From: Nostoc sp. UHCC 0702
GTDB taxonomy: Bacteria > Cyanobacteriota > Cyanobacteriia > Cyanobacteriales > Nostocaceae
Assembly (NCBI GenBank): GCA_017164015.1
Contig: CP071065.1
Location: 6,849,501-6,913,500, forward strand
DNA length: 64,000 bases
Direction: 5' to 3'
A program made the position numbers and the translations under genes. Shown piece after piece: positions 50,729-59,634 of the stretch (positions within the stretch are counted from its first letter, which is position 1; each line of letters starts with the position of its first letter). The notes under the pieces are model-generated. The model made no database searches. It saw only the letters and a program-made list of their open reading frames with translations, and was not told where the DNA came from.

Positions 50729-51544
50729 ATGGCAAAAGCATTTTCTATCCGACTGGGATCTTCATTATTAGCCGCTGCGGGTTTAGCTGTAGCTACGTCT
50801 TGCTTAAAACCTGTTAATGCAGCCTCTATAAGTTTCACTGCCGCTAATTTTACAGGCGATCCGCTGCAAGTTAGATACAGTCTGGATGACACAGTAGCAG
50901 GTGCAGGAAAAGTTCAGTTTCAAGTGGAATTTTTAACTGACTCACAGTACCAAAATATTGGCGACATACGCGGAATCTTCTTCAACATTAAGGACAACTC
51001 GCTTCTATCTGGACTTCAAGTCACAGGTGTGAGCGGTGGGCCCATAACAACGACTGCGTATGATACTGCTGGACAGCTTCAAAGTGTCGGTCAAGCCAAT
51101 CTCAACGGTGATGGAAATACTCAGAAATTTGAATTTGGTGTAGAAATTGGCAGCAACGGTTTAAAGGGTGGTAAAGACGACTTTCAAACAACGACCTTTG
51201 TCCTATCTCACAGTACAGCAGCCTTAACTCTCGATCAGTTTTTAGGTCAAGACTTCGGTTTGCGTGCAACGAGTGTAGGACTTCTTGGTTCTAGTCGTAA
51301 TGGAAGTAGCAAACTTGCAGGTACATCAACACCCGCACCAACACCAACGCCAACACCAGCACCAACACCAGCGCCAACACCAGCACCTACACCAGCACCT
51401 ACACCAGCACCTTACTATACACCTACTCCAACACCGACGCCGCAGGAAGTACCTGAGCCTGGCGCGATCGCAGCTTTAGGTTTATTTGCCGCAGGTGCTT
51501 TGAGAATTAAGAGGAAAAACAAACACAATAACTCACAAACTTAA
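50729..51544 (+). CDS. PEP-CTERM sorting-domain protein
   Basis: 271 residues. It has a signal peptide (SSLLAAAGLAVATSCLKPVNAAS), a beta-rich body with an ISFTAANFTGDPLQVRYSLD start, then a proline/threonine/alanine linker of PTPAPTPAPT repeats (~residues 197-235), and a C-terminal VPEPGAIAALGLFAAGALRI plus KRK tail. The VPEP motif, helix and basic end are the PEP-CTERM signal cut by exosortase, so the protein goes to the cell surface or sheath. The body is not a known enzyme. Confidence 0.82.
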   Translation: MAKAFSIRLGSSLLAAAGLAVATSCLKPVNAASISFTAANFTGDPLQVRYSLDDTVAGAGKVQFQVEFLTDSQYQNIGDIRGIFFNIKDNSLLSGLQVTGVSGGPITTTAYDTAGQLQSVGQANLNGDGNTQKFEFGVEIGSNGLKGGKDDFQTTTFVLSHSTAALTLDQFLGQDFGLRATSVGLLGSSRNGSSKLAGTSTPAPTPTPTPAPTPAPTPAPTPAPTPAPYYTPTPTPTPQEVPEPGAIAALGLFAAGALRIKRKNKHNNSQT

Positions 51545-51903
51545 ACAATACTGTTGAGTTCTCATACTAGTTATAGCATTTCCCAGTAAGCGTCAAGTAT
51601 ATCTAATAACCTCACCCCCAACCCCTCTCCTTACCAAGGAGAGGGGAGATAAAGCACAGCTTTATTGGGGTGAGGTAATCGTGATACCTCAGTTGCTTAG
51701 GAAAGGCTATAGATTGGGTTCAGAAGTGGATAAACACGTCTAGCCCAATTTGTTGCATGAGGCTGAAGCTACGAAGATCGCAGTCGCCTTCGCAGGTAAA
51801 CCCTCAACGAGTGCTGTCGGACTCACGGCGCTGGCTCATAAAGCTACTAGAACAGGTATGAAAGTTCTAAAATTAAGAAGTATTAAATCAAATTGAGGAC
51901 GTT
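51545..51903. repeat. palindromic spacer element plus dispersed repeat copy
   Basis: 51606-51678: AACCTCACCCCCAACCCCTC... and its complement ...TTTATTGGGGTGAGGTAA form a fold-back element widespread in cyanobacteria, with an inner CTCTCCTTACCAAGGAGAGG hairpin. 51777-51839 is an inverted copy of the GCGCTGGCTC dispersed repeat. No gene is seen. The grxC ribosome site is GAGGACG at 51893-51899. Confidence 0.6.
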
Positions 51904-52176
51904 ATGGCTGCTAAAGTAGAAATTTACACTTGGAGGACTTGCCCCTTTTGCATCCGTGCCAAAAATTTGCTGAACAACAAGGGTGTTGAATTTACAGAAT
52001 ACAGCATTGATGGAGATGAAGTTGCACGGGCTAAAATGGCTCAGAGGGCAAAGGGAAGACGCTCACTGCCCCAAATTTTTATCAATAATTCCCATATTGG
52101 TGGTTGTGATGACATCCACGCTTTAGACAGTGAAGGCAAGCTGGATGAGTTACTAGCTTCCAGCCAGACTGTGTAG
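51904..52176 (+). CDS. grxC: glutaredoxin 3
   Basis: 90 residues with the dithiol active site CPFC (Cys13, Cys16) and the glutathione-binding motifs RSLPQIFI (cis-Pro) and GGCDDI. It reduces disulphides with glutathione. The gene for glutathione synthetase follows on the same strand about 300 bp later, the usual cyanobacterial grxC-gshB pair. The ATG is preceded by GAGG. Confidence 0.92.
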   Translation: MAAKVEIYTWRTCPFCIRAKNLLNNKGVEFTEYSIDGDEVARAKMAQRAKGRRSLPQIFINNSHIGGCDDIHALDSEGKLDELLASSQTV

Positions 52177-52481
52177 ATTGAGTTCAGTATTCAAATTGCA
52201 CTTTCAGTAGAACGCAGTGAGATTTGGGATTTGGGATTGAAATATTCAAAATCCAAAATCTCAAAATTGACAATGCAAGTAATTTCAACTCTAGAAAAAT
52301 CCCAAATCCACAATTTAAAATCCTTCATCCAAGCCCCTGTCTTTAAGTATGGGGTCAATCTAAAATTCCAAATCCCAAATTGATTGGCAAGATGCTCTGC
52401 CTCTTGGCAAATTGGCTAAATCATCAGGCGATAATCTAAATTGAATAACTATTAAACTTTCTGGTGATTGAGGCAAACAGC

Positions 52482-53462
52482 GTGAAACTGGCTTTTATTA
52501 TTGATCCTATCCATCAGCTTGACCCATGTCATGATACCAGCGTTGCTCTGATGGAAGCAGCGCAAAGCTTGGGACATGAAATTTGGGTGACTCAAGCAAA
52601 TTTGCTGAGTGTAGTAGAAAGTCAGGCTTGGGCTATCGTACAGCAAGTAGAACTTGTACCAGTGGAGTTGGTGGAGGGACGCTGGGTAGCGGCAAATCCT
52701 TGGTATAAGTTAAGCGAACGCTCCTTAATTTCCCTGGAAACAATGGACGCTGTATTCATGCGGACAGATCCACCAGTCAATGATTCTTATCTTTACGCTA
52801 CCTACATTTTAGATTACATCGACCAAGACAAAACCCTGGTGATTAATAGTCCCAGCGGCATCAGAGGGGCAAACGAAAAAATGTATGCCCTCCAGTTTAC
52901 CAAAGCAATTCCAGAAACGATTGTGAGTGCTGATAAGCAGTTTATCCGGCAATTTGTCGAAGCTAAGAAAGCAACAATTCTCAAACCACTGGGTAACAAA
53001 GCTGGGGAAGGAATTTTATTTTTACAATCAGGCGATCGCAACTTCAACTCTATTGTCGAACTCAGTACTCTCCAAGGTCGAGTCCCAGTGATGGTGCAAA
53101 CCTATTTACCAGAGGCAAAACAGGGAGATAAGCGGATTATCCTACTCGATGGTGAACCCATTGGCGCTCTCAATCGTCTTTCTAGTGGCAATGATTTTCG
53201 TAATAACATGGCAACAGGCGGCACAGTTGCTCAAACAGAAATTACCCCTAGAGAGCATGAAATCTGTGCCCAATTGTCTGAACAATTACGTGAAGACGGC
53301 TTAATTTTTGTTGGTATTGACGTGATCGGTGGCTACCTTACTGAAGTCAACGTCACTAGTCCTACTGGAATTCGGGAAATCGACCGTTTAAATGGTACTC
53401 GCCTTGGTGATCAGGTTATTAAATGGGTTGAACAAACTCTACAAAGCAAAAACAGCAAATAA
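52482..53462 (+). CDS. gshB: glutathione synthetase
   Basis: 326 residues from the GTG at 52482 (VKLAFIIDPIHQLDPCHDTS), which matches the usual GshB start and has GAGG 9 bp before it. A GTG six codons upstream (52464) is also in frame but less likely. It is an ATP-grasp enzyme: LKPLGNKAGEGILFLQ, YLPEAKQGDKRIILLDGEPI, RLSSGNDFRNNMATGGT and ITEVNVTSPTG-type metal/ATP ligands (here LTEVNVTSPTGIREID). It adds glycine to gamma-glutamylcysteine. It pairs with the upstream grxC for glutathione redox. Confidence 0.93.
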   Translation: MKLAFIIDPIHQLDPCHDTSVALMEAAQSLGHEIWVTQANLLSVVESQAWAIVQQVELVPVELVEGRWVAANPWYKLSERSLISLETMDAVFMRTDPPVNDSYLYATYILDYIDQDKTLVINSPSGIRGANEKMYALQFTKAIPETIVSADKQFIRQFVEAKKATILKPLGNKAGEGILFLQSGDRNFNSIVELSTLQGRVPVMVQTYLPEAKQGDKRIILLDGEPIGALNRLSSGNDFRNNMATGGTVAQTEITPREHEICAQLSEQLREDGLIFVGIDVIGGYLTEVNVTSPTGIREIDRLNGTRLGDQVIKWVEQTLQSKNSK

Positions 53463-53549
53463 CTTGCATTTAGCCGCTACTCTTCGTTGCTGACATAACT
53501 ATTTTCTGAGACTGACAAATAAAAAATATCCCACTGTTCACAGTCATCA

Positions 53550-53750
53550 GGAGCCAGCGCTTTGCGGTGGTAGCGTAGCGTTAGCGACGTAGGAGCGTCG
53601 GGGGTCGCAGACAGGCGCTTAGCGAAGCGTTAGCGAGTCTTCTCCCAAGGGTAGACGCTACGCTTTGCGAGCGTCACCCGTAAAGGTTTTTGCCGATTGC
53701 GATCCCCCTTTCCCGTTGGGAGGTTCCCTCTGTTGTAGCGACTGGCGTTC
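53550..53750 (+). repeat. long dispersed repeat copy
   Basis: The same ends as the repeat at 47562-47665 (GGAGCCAGCGC... and ...GGGAGGTTCCCTC...GCGACTGGCGTTC), with ~100 bp of extra GCGTAGCGTTAGCGA-type text inside. It lies in the convergent gshB/ftsZ spacer. Confidence 0.7.
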
Positions 53751-54221
53751 ATCAGTCAGCAACTTCAACCGGGATAATTTTTTTCTTGGAGTTCCCTAAT
53801 TTATCAATTAACCTTGGGAGCGTTTATTTTCTGTAATTTTACGGTCTGCTTTGGTTATTTATTGCTATGGAACAAAAGACCGAGAGCATCAAAGGGCGAT
53901 CGCACCTGTTAACTAAGTTTTTCCTCTTTGAGGCACAGGTGCTGATAACACTAAAGGAGGCCATGACCCAGGTCAAAACTCTTCGCCCCCGCTTTTTTGT
54001 TCCAAACACATACTTAGGCATCAAAGTCAGCAGACTCCTGCCCAATTTCATTTGATATCTGAGTACCATTGACAACTAAATTTGTCAATTAGCTACATCG
54101 GCAATGCTCACGGAAGTGCTTATTACTGTCCCTTGCCAAACCCAGACCGAGCAGATTTTATACAGCGCTCAGCCAAACCTGAAACTGCAAATTTCATCTA
54201 AAATTTCAAATCTAGAATCAA
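53751..54221. other. spacer between gshB and ftsZ
   Basis: A stem GCACCTGT/ACAGGTGC (53900-53907 with 53936-53943) is present. A 30-codon ORF at 53963 sits behind AAAGGAGGCC, but the spacing is too short, so I do not call it. No terminator is clear for either convergent gene. Confidence 0.35.
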
Positions 54222-55514
54222 TTAATTCCGTGGTTTATGGCGATTCCGCAGAAAATCAGGAATATCCAATCCAGATTTTTCTTTGGGTTCTGGAATTGGT
54301 GGTTGGTGAGTAGTGGGAGTAACTGTTGGTGGCTGTGGCGTTGGTCGCTTTGTGGAAGTTGCTACCCTAGTATTAGCTACGGTTTGTTGTGGTGCTGATT
54401 GCACTTCACCTGTGAAGCCAGTGGCAATTACAGTAATTCTTACCTCACCCTGTAGCCTGTCATCAATCACCGCCCCAAAAATAATATTAGCGTTGGGATC
54501 AACCACTTCATATATGGCTTCTGCGGCAGCATTCACTTCATGCAGAGTCAAATCGCTACCACCAGTAATGTTAAAGACTACTCCTCTAGCTCCTTCAATA
54601 GAACATTCTAATAATGGTGAGGAAATAGCTGCGATCGCAGCTTCTCTGGCTCTTGATTTTCCTGAGCTTACACCTATCCCCATCAATGCCGATCCCGCAT
54701 CTGCCATCACAGCTCGCACATCGGCAAAGTCAACGTTTACTAAGCCCGGAATCGTGATGATATCTGAAATCCCTTGTACCCCTTGACGCAGCACATCATC
54801 TGCATAACGAAAAGCTTCTTGCACTGGTGTTTGCTCTGGGATCACTTCCAGCAGCTTGTTATTGGGGATGATAATCAGTGTATCTACCCGACTTTTTAGC
54901 CCTTCAATACCTTGTTCTGCCTGACTAGTGCGGCGGCGTCCCTCGAAAACAAATGGACGGGTGACTACACCAACAGTCAAAGCGCCCATTTCTTTTGCTA
55001 CTTCTGCGACGATTGGAGCTGCACCTGTTCCAGTACCACCTCCCATACCAGCAGTGATAAATACTAGGTCAGCACCCTCTAAAGCTGTGGCAATTTCGTC
55101 CCTTGATTCTTCTGCTGCCTTTTGACCAATGGCAGGATTACCACCTGCTCCTAAACCCCGCGTTAGCTTCTGTCCTATTTGCAACCGACTAGGAGCTCCT
55201 GCTAAGGTCAAAGCTTGGGCATCAGTATTAATTGACCAAAATTCGACTCCAGAGACATCAGACTCAATCATGCGGTTAACCGCATTTCCACCACCACCAC
55301 CAACACCAATTACTTTGATGTTGGCAACCCGACCGGGAACAATCTCGCCAATGCGGCTATTTTCTGTAGTAATCTTCTTACTGTCGTGGTTTTGCCCAAA
55401 GTTTAGCCCAGAGTGATTAAAAGGATTGGTCGAGTTAACTGCCAGTGAAAGCCCTGGCTGTCCCAGAGATTGGGAGTTTTTATAGGTAAGCTCTTGGTTA
55501 TTATCAAGTGTCAT
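54222..55514 (-). CDS. ftsZ: cell division protein FtsZ
   Basis: 430 residues. The tubulin signature GGGTGTG (residues 158-164) sits in AGMGGGTGTGAAP. NTDAQAL and the synergy loop NVDFADVRAVM are present. The variable linker is proline- and threonine-rich (PTPQPPTVTPTTHQPPIPEP), and the C-terminal peptide GLDIPDFLRNR binds partner proteins. The N-terminal extension of ~60 residues before IKVIGVGGGG is typical of filamentous cyanobacteria. It forms the division ring and would contact Ftn2/ZipN, encoded in this window at 15049-17358. Confidence 0.97.
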   Translation of the reverse strand: MTLDNNQELTYKNSQSLGQPGLSLAVNSTNPFNHSGLNFGQNHDSKKITTENSRIGEIVPGRVANIKVIGVGGGGGNAVNRMIESDVSGVEFWSINTDAQALTLAGAPSRLQIGQKLTRGLGAGGNPAIGQKAAEESRDEIATALEGADLVFITAGMGGGTGTGAAPIVAEVAKEMGALTVGVVTRPFVFEGRRRTSQAEQGIEGLKSRVDTLIIIPNNKLLEVIPEQTPVQEAFRYADDVLRQGVQGISDIITIPGLVNVDFADVRAVMADAGSALMGIGVSSGKSRAREAAIAAISSPLLECSIEGARGVVFNITGGSDLTLHEVNAAAEAIYEVVDPNANIIFGAVIDDRLQGEVRITVIATGFTGEVQSAPQQTVANTRVATSTKRPTPQPPTVTPTTHQPPIPEPKEKSGLDIPDFLRNRHKPRN

Positions 55515-55560
55515 TGGATTGTGAAAGGGTAGATAAACGACTTTTTCAGGTGTTCTTCAC

Positions 55561-55821
55561 CTAAGAGTCAACTATAGTTTGACACTGCCAAAATCTATGG
55601 CATTGTTCTTTATTGTGACCACTACTTCCAACCTTAACAGGATTGTCAGTACGAAAGTTTGCCATGTGATCAGCCATTAAAGCAGCCGCTCGCACAGCTA
55701 ATTCTAGAGAAGTATACCTACATTTACTTAAAATAGATCTGTATAACTTCCACAAGATATGAATATTTTCATCACTATGCTGCCAATTGCTCGCTAATTT
55801 AGCGCGGTATAGCTTTGGCAT
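55561..55821 (-). CDS. hypothetical protein between ftsQ and ftsZ
   Basis: 86 residues from the ATG at 55821, 9 bp after a strong AGGAGG site (a TTG two codons upstream is less likely). Sequence: MPKLYRAKLASNWQHSDENI, then RYTSLELAVRAAALMADHMA and HNKEQCHRFWQCQTIVDS. It is soluble and helical. No family recognised. It lies 46 bp before ftsZ on the same strand, so it probably shares the transcript. Confidence 0.55.
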   Translation of the reverse strand: MPKLYRAKLASNWQHSDENIHILWKLYRSILSKCRYTSLELAVRAAALMADHMANFRTDNPVKVGSSGHNKEQCHRFWQCQTIVDS

Positions 55822-56238
55822 AGCCAATTTCCTCCTGCTAATCCTGTTAATGATTTAGATTGGTCATTACTTTGACAACTGTCAGTGTTAGTTTGTTTTT
55901 CTTTCGCAATCGCACGCATTTTCTTAAGGTTGTATATTTTGTGATGTTTCAGCAAAATAAAATACTGCAAAAATGAGTTTTTCCTTGCCTAATGCTTGAT
56001 TTTCAGGTCTAGTTTTTTACAATCAAATATACTGTTATTAACAGTATAAATCTTAAGAGTGCCAAGATTATGAGCAGATGGAATAAGTTGTAAAGGCGCA
56101 CCCCAAGGCATACAAGATGCCTTAATCGTATAGTTAATGATAGGTTTAACCATTGGAGATGATTGCAATTTAAGACACAAAATAGTCTTCTACTTACCTA
56201 TAGTTCAAGTTTGGGATCAGGAATACTATGCTTATCAG
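55822..56238. other. spacer inside the ftsQ-ftsZ region
   Basis: A 63-codon minus frame at 55989-56180 (with MVKPIINYTIKASCMPWGAP inside) has no ribosome site and stays uncalled at low confidence. The stretch at 55860-55990 is AT-rich and could hold an ftsZ promoter. Confidence 0.35.
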
Positions 56239-56823
56239 TTATATAACACCCTGACTGATTTGCTGTTTGGTGTGGCTGAATAAACTTTGCTTGGAATAAC
56301 ACTCTACCCCGTAGTAACCTTTACCAGTACAACTAATCATCCAGTTGTGCCAAAAATATTTAGCAACCAAACTTTGGTTGTAGCACAGAGAACTTGGAGA
56401 TAACTGCTTAGGAGTAATCCTGACAAAATTAAGAGTAGAATTTTTGATATCCTCTGGGAAGTTTAGGAAACTGTCTTTAGAAGGATATACAGAGTAAAAT
56501 TGATGACGGTGACGAAAACCATCTACTCTACAGCAATTCTCTAAGAACTTGGCTTTTGCATTACTGGGTTCGTCAAACTCTTGAAAGTGATAAACCTCGA
56601 CTCTGCCTGCAAGCGTATTTTGGGTGTCTACGTAAGTATTACCACCTATTAGGTGTTTTTTGCCCAAACCGTTTACCCTGGTAGAAGACGCTCCCCCAGT
56701 GTCTAAACCAGTGTCCTCAAGTGAGATCAGGCTTTTTTCTCTTTTACAAGCTTGGTTCAGTCGAAGATTGAGTAGGCACAATGGATTTTCTATACCAAAC
56801 GCCATTATTAGATTGTCTAACAT
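56239..56823 (-). CDS. hypothetical protein between ftsQ and ftsZ
   Basis: 194 residues from the ATG at 56823, preceded by GGAGGGG at good spacing. The sequence (MLDNLIMAFGIENPLCLLNL, then EVYHFQEFDEPSNAKAKFLE and NSTLNFVRITPKQLSPSSLC) has coding character but no motif I know. It has several cysteines. It lies on the ftsQ/ftsZ strand. It may be a Nostocales-specific gene or an insertion into the division cluster. Confidence 0.5.
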   Translation of the reverse strand: MLDNLIMAFGIENPLCLLNLRLNQACKREKSLISLEDTGLDTGGASSTRVNGLGKKHLIGGNTYVDTQNTLAGRVEVYHFQEFDEPSNAKAKFLENCCRVDGFRHRHQFYSVYPSKDSFLNFPEDIKNSTLNFVRITPKQLSPSSLCYNQSLVAKYFWHNWMISCTGKGYYGVECYSKQSLFSHTKQQISQGVI

Positions 56824-57020
56824 ATTGCACCCCTCCACGCTGATGTCAGGGTAACAATTGTAGGGCCTTTAATCTCAAACCATCTTAATTAATTAGAAGT
56901 AAACGCTAATTTTTTGAGGTTACTGGAAAATTGAAAATAATCAATAAATATATTTATTTATGGGCATATAACTTATTAATTGAGTATGAGCCTTTGATCC
57001 ATTACACCTGTTAGATGTTT

Positions 57021-57866
57021 TTATGGGTTTTGGGATTTGACTTCTGGAGCTTTTTGGATCACATGTACTAATGGAGATTCCGGATTTTTCAGATCAATAT
57101 ACTCTATTTGACTGGTATTAATTTTTGTTGGTAAATTTCGCATTTGGGCGAGTACCTTGATTTGTTCCGGTAACTGGGGACTAGGGGCGCCAAGATAGAC
57201 ATTCCCTATTTCTGTTTTCAAAATTAAATTAGTTGGGTCTTGGCAATCAACTTCTGTGACTTTTACGGAACTTTGGTTTAATGCTGGATAAAGCTGACTC
57301 CAGTATTGGCGGTATTTTTCTGGCAACCCAATAACTTTGAGAGTTGGCAATTTGACAGATGGATTGACTAATTTATATTTTTCTAAAGGTATCCAGACCC
57401 CGGTTGCATCTATTAAGCCCGTAGACAGTTGTTTTTTGCCAGTATCAGTATTTCGGGTTTTGTCACTTTGAGCGATCGCCACAGGAACTCTTTGCTGAAT
57501 TTCGATGATTAATCCAGGAGGAAAAAGGCGGCGACTGACGGTTGCTTGGGCAATACCTGGTTGTTGCTTTAGAGAGTCAGCGATCGCACTTGGTTGAATC
57601 CGCCATAAAGACTGGGGGTAGGAAAGCGTTAGCAGTGACTCAATAGCCCCTTGTGAGAGTACTTGATTGCCTGATTTCATCACTATTTGTTTGGGAGCCT
57701 TTAGCACCCATATTGGTTGGAGTGCCACCCACAACAAACCACCCGCCAGACCACTAATGGCAAAGCTTCGCCAAATAGCCTGAATAATCTTCAACTGCCG
57801 CTGCCGACGCAATTTCTTACGGCGCTGGGCTAAATCTGTATGTGAAACTGATACTATACCAGCCAT
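57021..57866 (-). CDS. ftsQ: cell division protein FtsQ (DivIB type)
   Basis: 281 residues. It has a basic N-terminal cytoplasmic part (RRKKLRRQRQLKIIQAIW), one membrane helix (about 33-50, FAISGLAGGLLWVALQPIW), then a POTRA domain (SQGAIESLLTLSYPQSLWRI, then PPGLIIEIQQRVPVAIA) and the beta domain. This is the cyanobacterial FtsQ, which links FtsZ-ring assembly to septal wall synthesis. It is upstream of ftsZ on the same strand, as in many cyanobacteria, with two unknown genes between. Confidence 0.88.
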   Translation of the reverse strand: MAGIVSVSHTDLAQRRKKLRRQRQLKIIQAIWRSFAISGLAGGLLWVALQPIWVLKAPKQIVMKSGNQVLSQGAIESLLTLSYPQSLWRIQPSAIADSLKQQPGIAQATVSRRLFPPGLIIEIQQRVPVAIAQSDKTRNTDTGKKQLSTGLIDATGVWIPLEKYKLVNPSVKLPTLKVIGLPEKYRQYWSQLYPALNQSSVKVTEVDCQDPTNLILKTEIGNVYLGAPSPQLPEQIKVLAQMRNLPTKINTSQIEYIDLKNPESPLVHVIQKAPEVKSQNP

Positions 57867-58444
57867 TCAAACCCCTTTCTGGTGTCGGTCTTATTCCTTA
57901 GTAGGTTAACAGCACTGATTAATTACAGTAAACCCTGTTGGTCTGTTTTAGCCCCTACCCTCAAGACTTTTTTACTTTTAGTAGTAACACTCTAGACTCG
58001 ACCAATCCAAAATTGCGCTTGTGAGGGGGAGCAGGGGCAGTAATAACTTTACCAACAATAACTCTGTTTCCCCCCAGCCTCCAACCTAAAGGGCTTGCCA
58101 CCATGCAGAGTTTGTGTGGCGCAACACTTGAATAACCATACTGAGATTCCAGCGCTAATATTTCTTTACTGTTCAAGTTTGCAGTATTTATAGAAAATCG
58201 AATGTAGCCAATTTTGCAGTGATAGATGTGTAAGTCAACAAATAATGATTTTTGACATTGTGTGGAAAAGTTACAAAATATTAAATTAAGAATAAATAGA
58301 TTCTATCTATTTTATTTGACTAGTAATAATCTAAGTGCGTGCATACTTGACAGATAACAATGGCGATCGCTTGTTTTGTGATGATATCAACCGCAGGCAC
58401 TAGATTTAAGAGTTAGGAGTTCACAAGTGCAAAGAGTTCTGAAT
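57867..58444. other. spacer upstream of ftsQ
   Basis: A 71-codon minus frame at 57961-58176 starts at TTG with no ribosome site and reads unlike protein, so it is not called. The segment 58200-58400 is AT-rich with a HIP1-like site near 58362. No RNA gene is seen. Confidence 0.35.
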
Positions 58445-58879
58445 TCACAAATCAAAACTTTTTTCTAAGTTACCAGCTAAATTAGCATCGCTATCCAGCA
58501 CATCATCGCTGTTTTGCTCCTCTGTCAGCTCTGGTGACAAATTTGCTAAAAAGGCTTGTAGCCTCATGCGCTCGATATAAGGCCAGCCACCCTCTGACTC
58601 AATATCTTTCAGTAGGGCGTAAAGTTGCTGGCGATTATCAGGCAAACTCTCTTGAAAAGCACCATCCCGGATTTCTCGGTGTAACTGCTCCAACTGCCGG
58701 AGTAAATTTAAAAGAGCTATAGCGTCACCTTGACAAGCCTTGGCTACATCATGTATTGCAGTTGCGATCGCGCTCAGTTGTTCGGACAACTTCTCTAATT
58801 CAAAACTCTTATTATTGCTCACACTACCCTCTGTATTTGACACTCCCACTGGCTTTAGCCAATGGGATTCTTGCTTCAT
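58445..58879 (-). CDS. conserved cyanobacterial hypothetical protein
   Basis: 144 residues with a GAGAGG site 4 bp before the ATG. The middle is helical (ELEKLSEQLSAIATAIHDVA, then LLNLLRQLEQLHREIRDG) and the C-terminal part acidic (TEEQNSDDVLDSDANLAGN). No known domain. It could be a small scaffold or regulator. It is upstream of ftsQ by ~580 bp on the same strand. Confidence 0.55.
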   Translation of the reverse strand: MKQESHWLKPVGVSNTEGSVSNNKSFELEKLSEQLSAIATAIHDVAKACQGDAIALLNLLRQLEQLHREIRDGAFQESLPDNRQQLYALLKDIESEGGWPYIERMRLQAFLANLSPELTEEQNSDDVLDSDANLAGNLEKSFDL

Positions 58880-59634
58880 CCGTCCTCTCTAGAACTGTCG
58901 CCAGATCCCCGTTTGGATACGTCCGCAAGCGCACACGGACTGCCCGACCGCGTTTGAAAAGATTTTTCGATTTTTGTTTCTCTTTCCTACACTATGTCGC
59001 ACGAAGCTGAGCATTGTAGTTGGGGAGTACCCAATCTTGCTTTACAAGAGCCTTTTAGACTACGGGCATGAGAATAATCTCATACTTTTATGCTGGGTGT
59101 CAACAAAGACTGCACTTAAAAGTGCAGTCGCATTCATAAAAGACCCCGTCCTTAAGGACGGGATTTAACAATCTAGCTGCGTAAGTCCTGAGAGATTAAG
59201 TTTTTCTTCCCCTTCTAATTTTAAACCTGTATCACACAGGTTCAGCCCCTTTTCCCTTTGCCTTCCCTTCTGTTGGCTATTACTTCAAAAAGTGCGTAGT
59301 AACGTTTAGGGCAGCCTCTACGCGAGCTAGATGCGATCGCGACTTATTATTTAAGGTTAGAGTGCTTTGATTTTGAGTTAAAAAAAATCGTATGATCTGG
59401 CTGATTTACCCATAAAGCAATGGGCTGTATGTAGTGACGACACATACATAATACAGAACGACTACAGCGATGCTGCAAATGTCATAAGCATTTGCAAAGC
59501 GCGATGTGTTTCACTTCGCGCTCCTCAAAGCAAGCACTTATGTAGCTCTGTATTAGGGCATACTCATTTTCGTACCGAAACCCTACGGTGCAGTTTTACA
59601 ACTTAGATATTAATTTTTGACATTGAGGTTGACC
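58880..59634. other. spacer with IS605-type end remnants before psbO
   Basis: Palindromes GACTGCACTT-AA-AAGTGCAGTC (59108-59129) and CCCGTCCTTAAGGACGGG (59145-59162, then ATTTAAC) are the kind of hairpin found at right ends of cyanobacterial tnpB elements; the preceding CGCAAGCGCACACGGACTGC text fits too. A GCGTAAGTCCT repeat end lies near 59178. Nothing coding is seen. The psbO leader covers the last ~230 bp. Confidence 0.4.
59367..59396 (+). promoter_or_regulatory. candidate psbO promoter
   Basis: TTGATT (59367-59372) and TATGAT (59391-59396) with an 18-bp spacer. A start near 59403 would give a ~230-nt leader with a TGCAAATG/CATTTGCA stem. Sequence match only. Confidence 0.35.

Noticed and set aside
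53963..54055. 30-codon ORF behind AAAGGAGGCC
   Set aside because: The ribosome site is only 2 bp from the ATG and the peptide has no known relative.
55989..56180. 63-codon minus-strand frame between the two unknown genes before ftsZ
   Set aside because: No ribosome site and no family. Kept only as a note in the spacer entry.
57961..58176. 71-codon minus-strand frame upstream of ftsQ
   Set aside because: TTG start, no ribosome site and unlike protein in composition.
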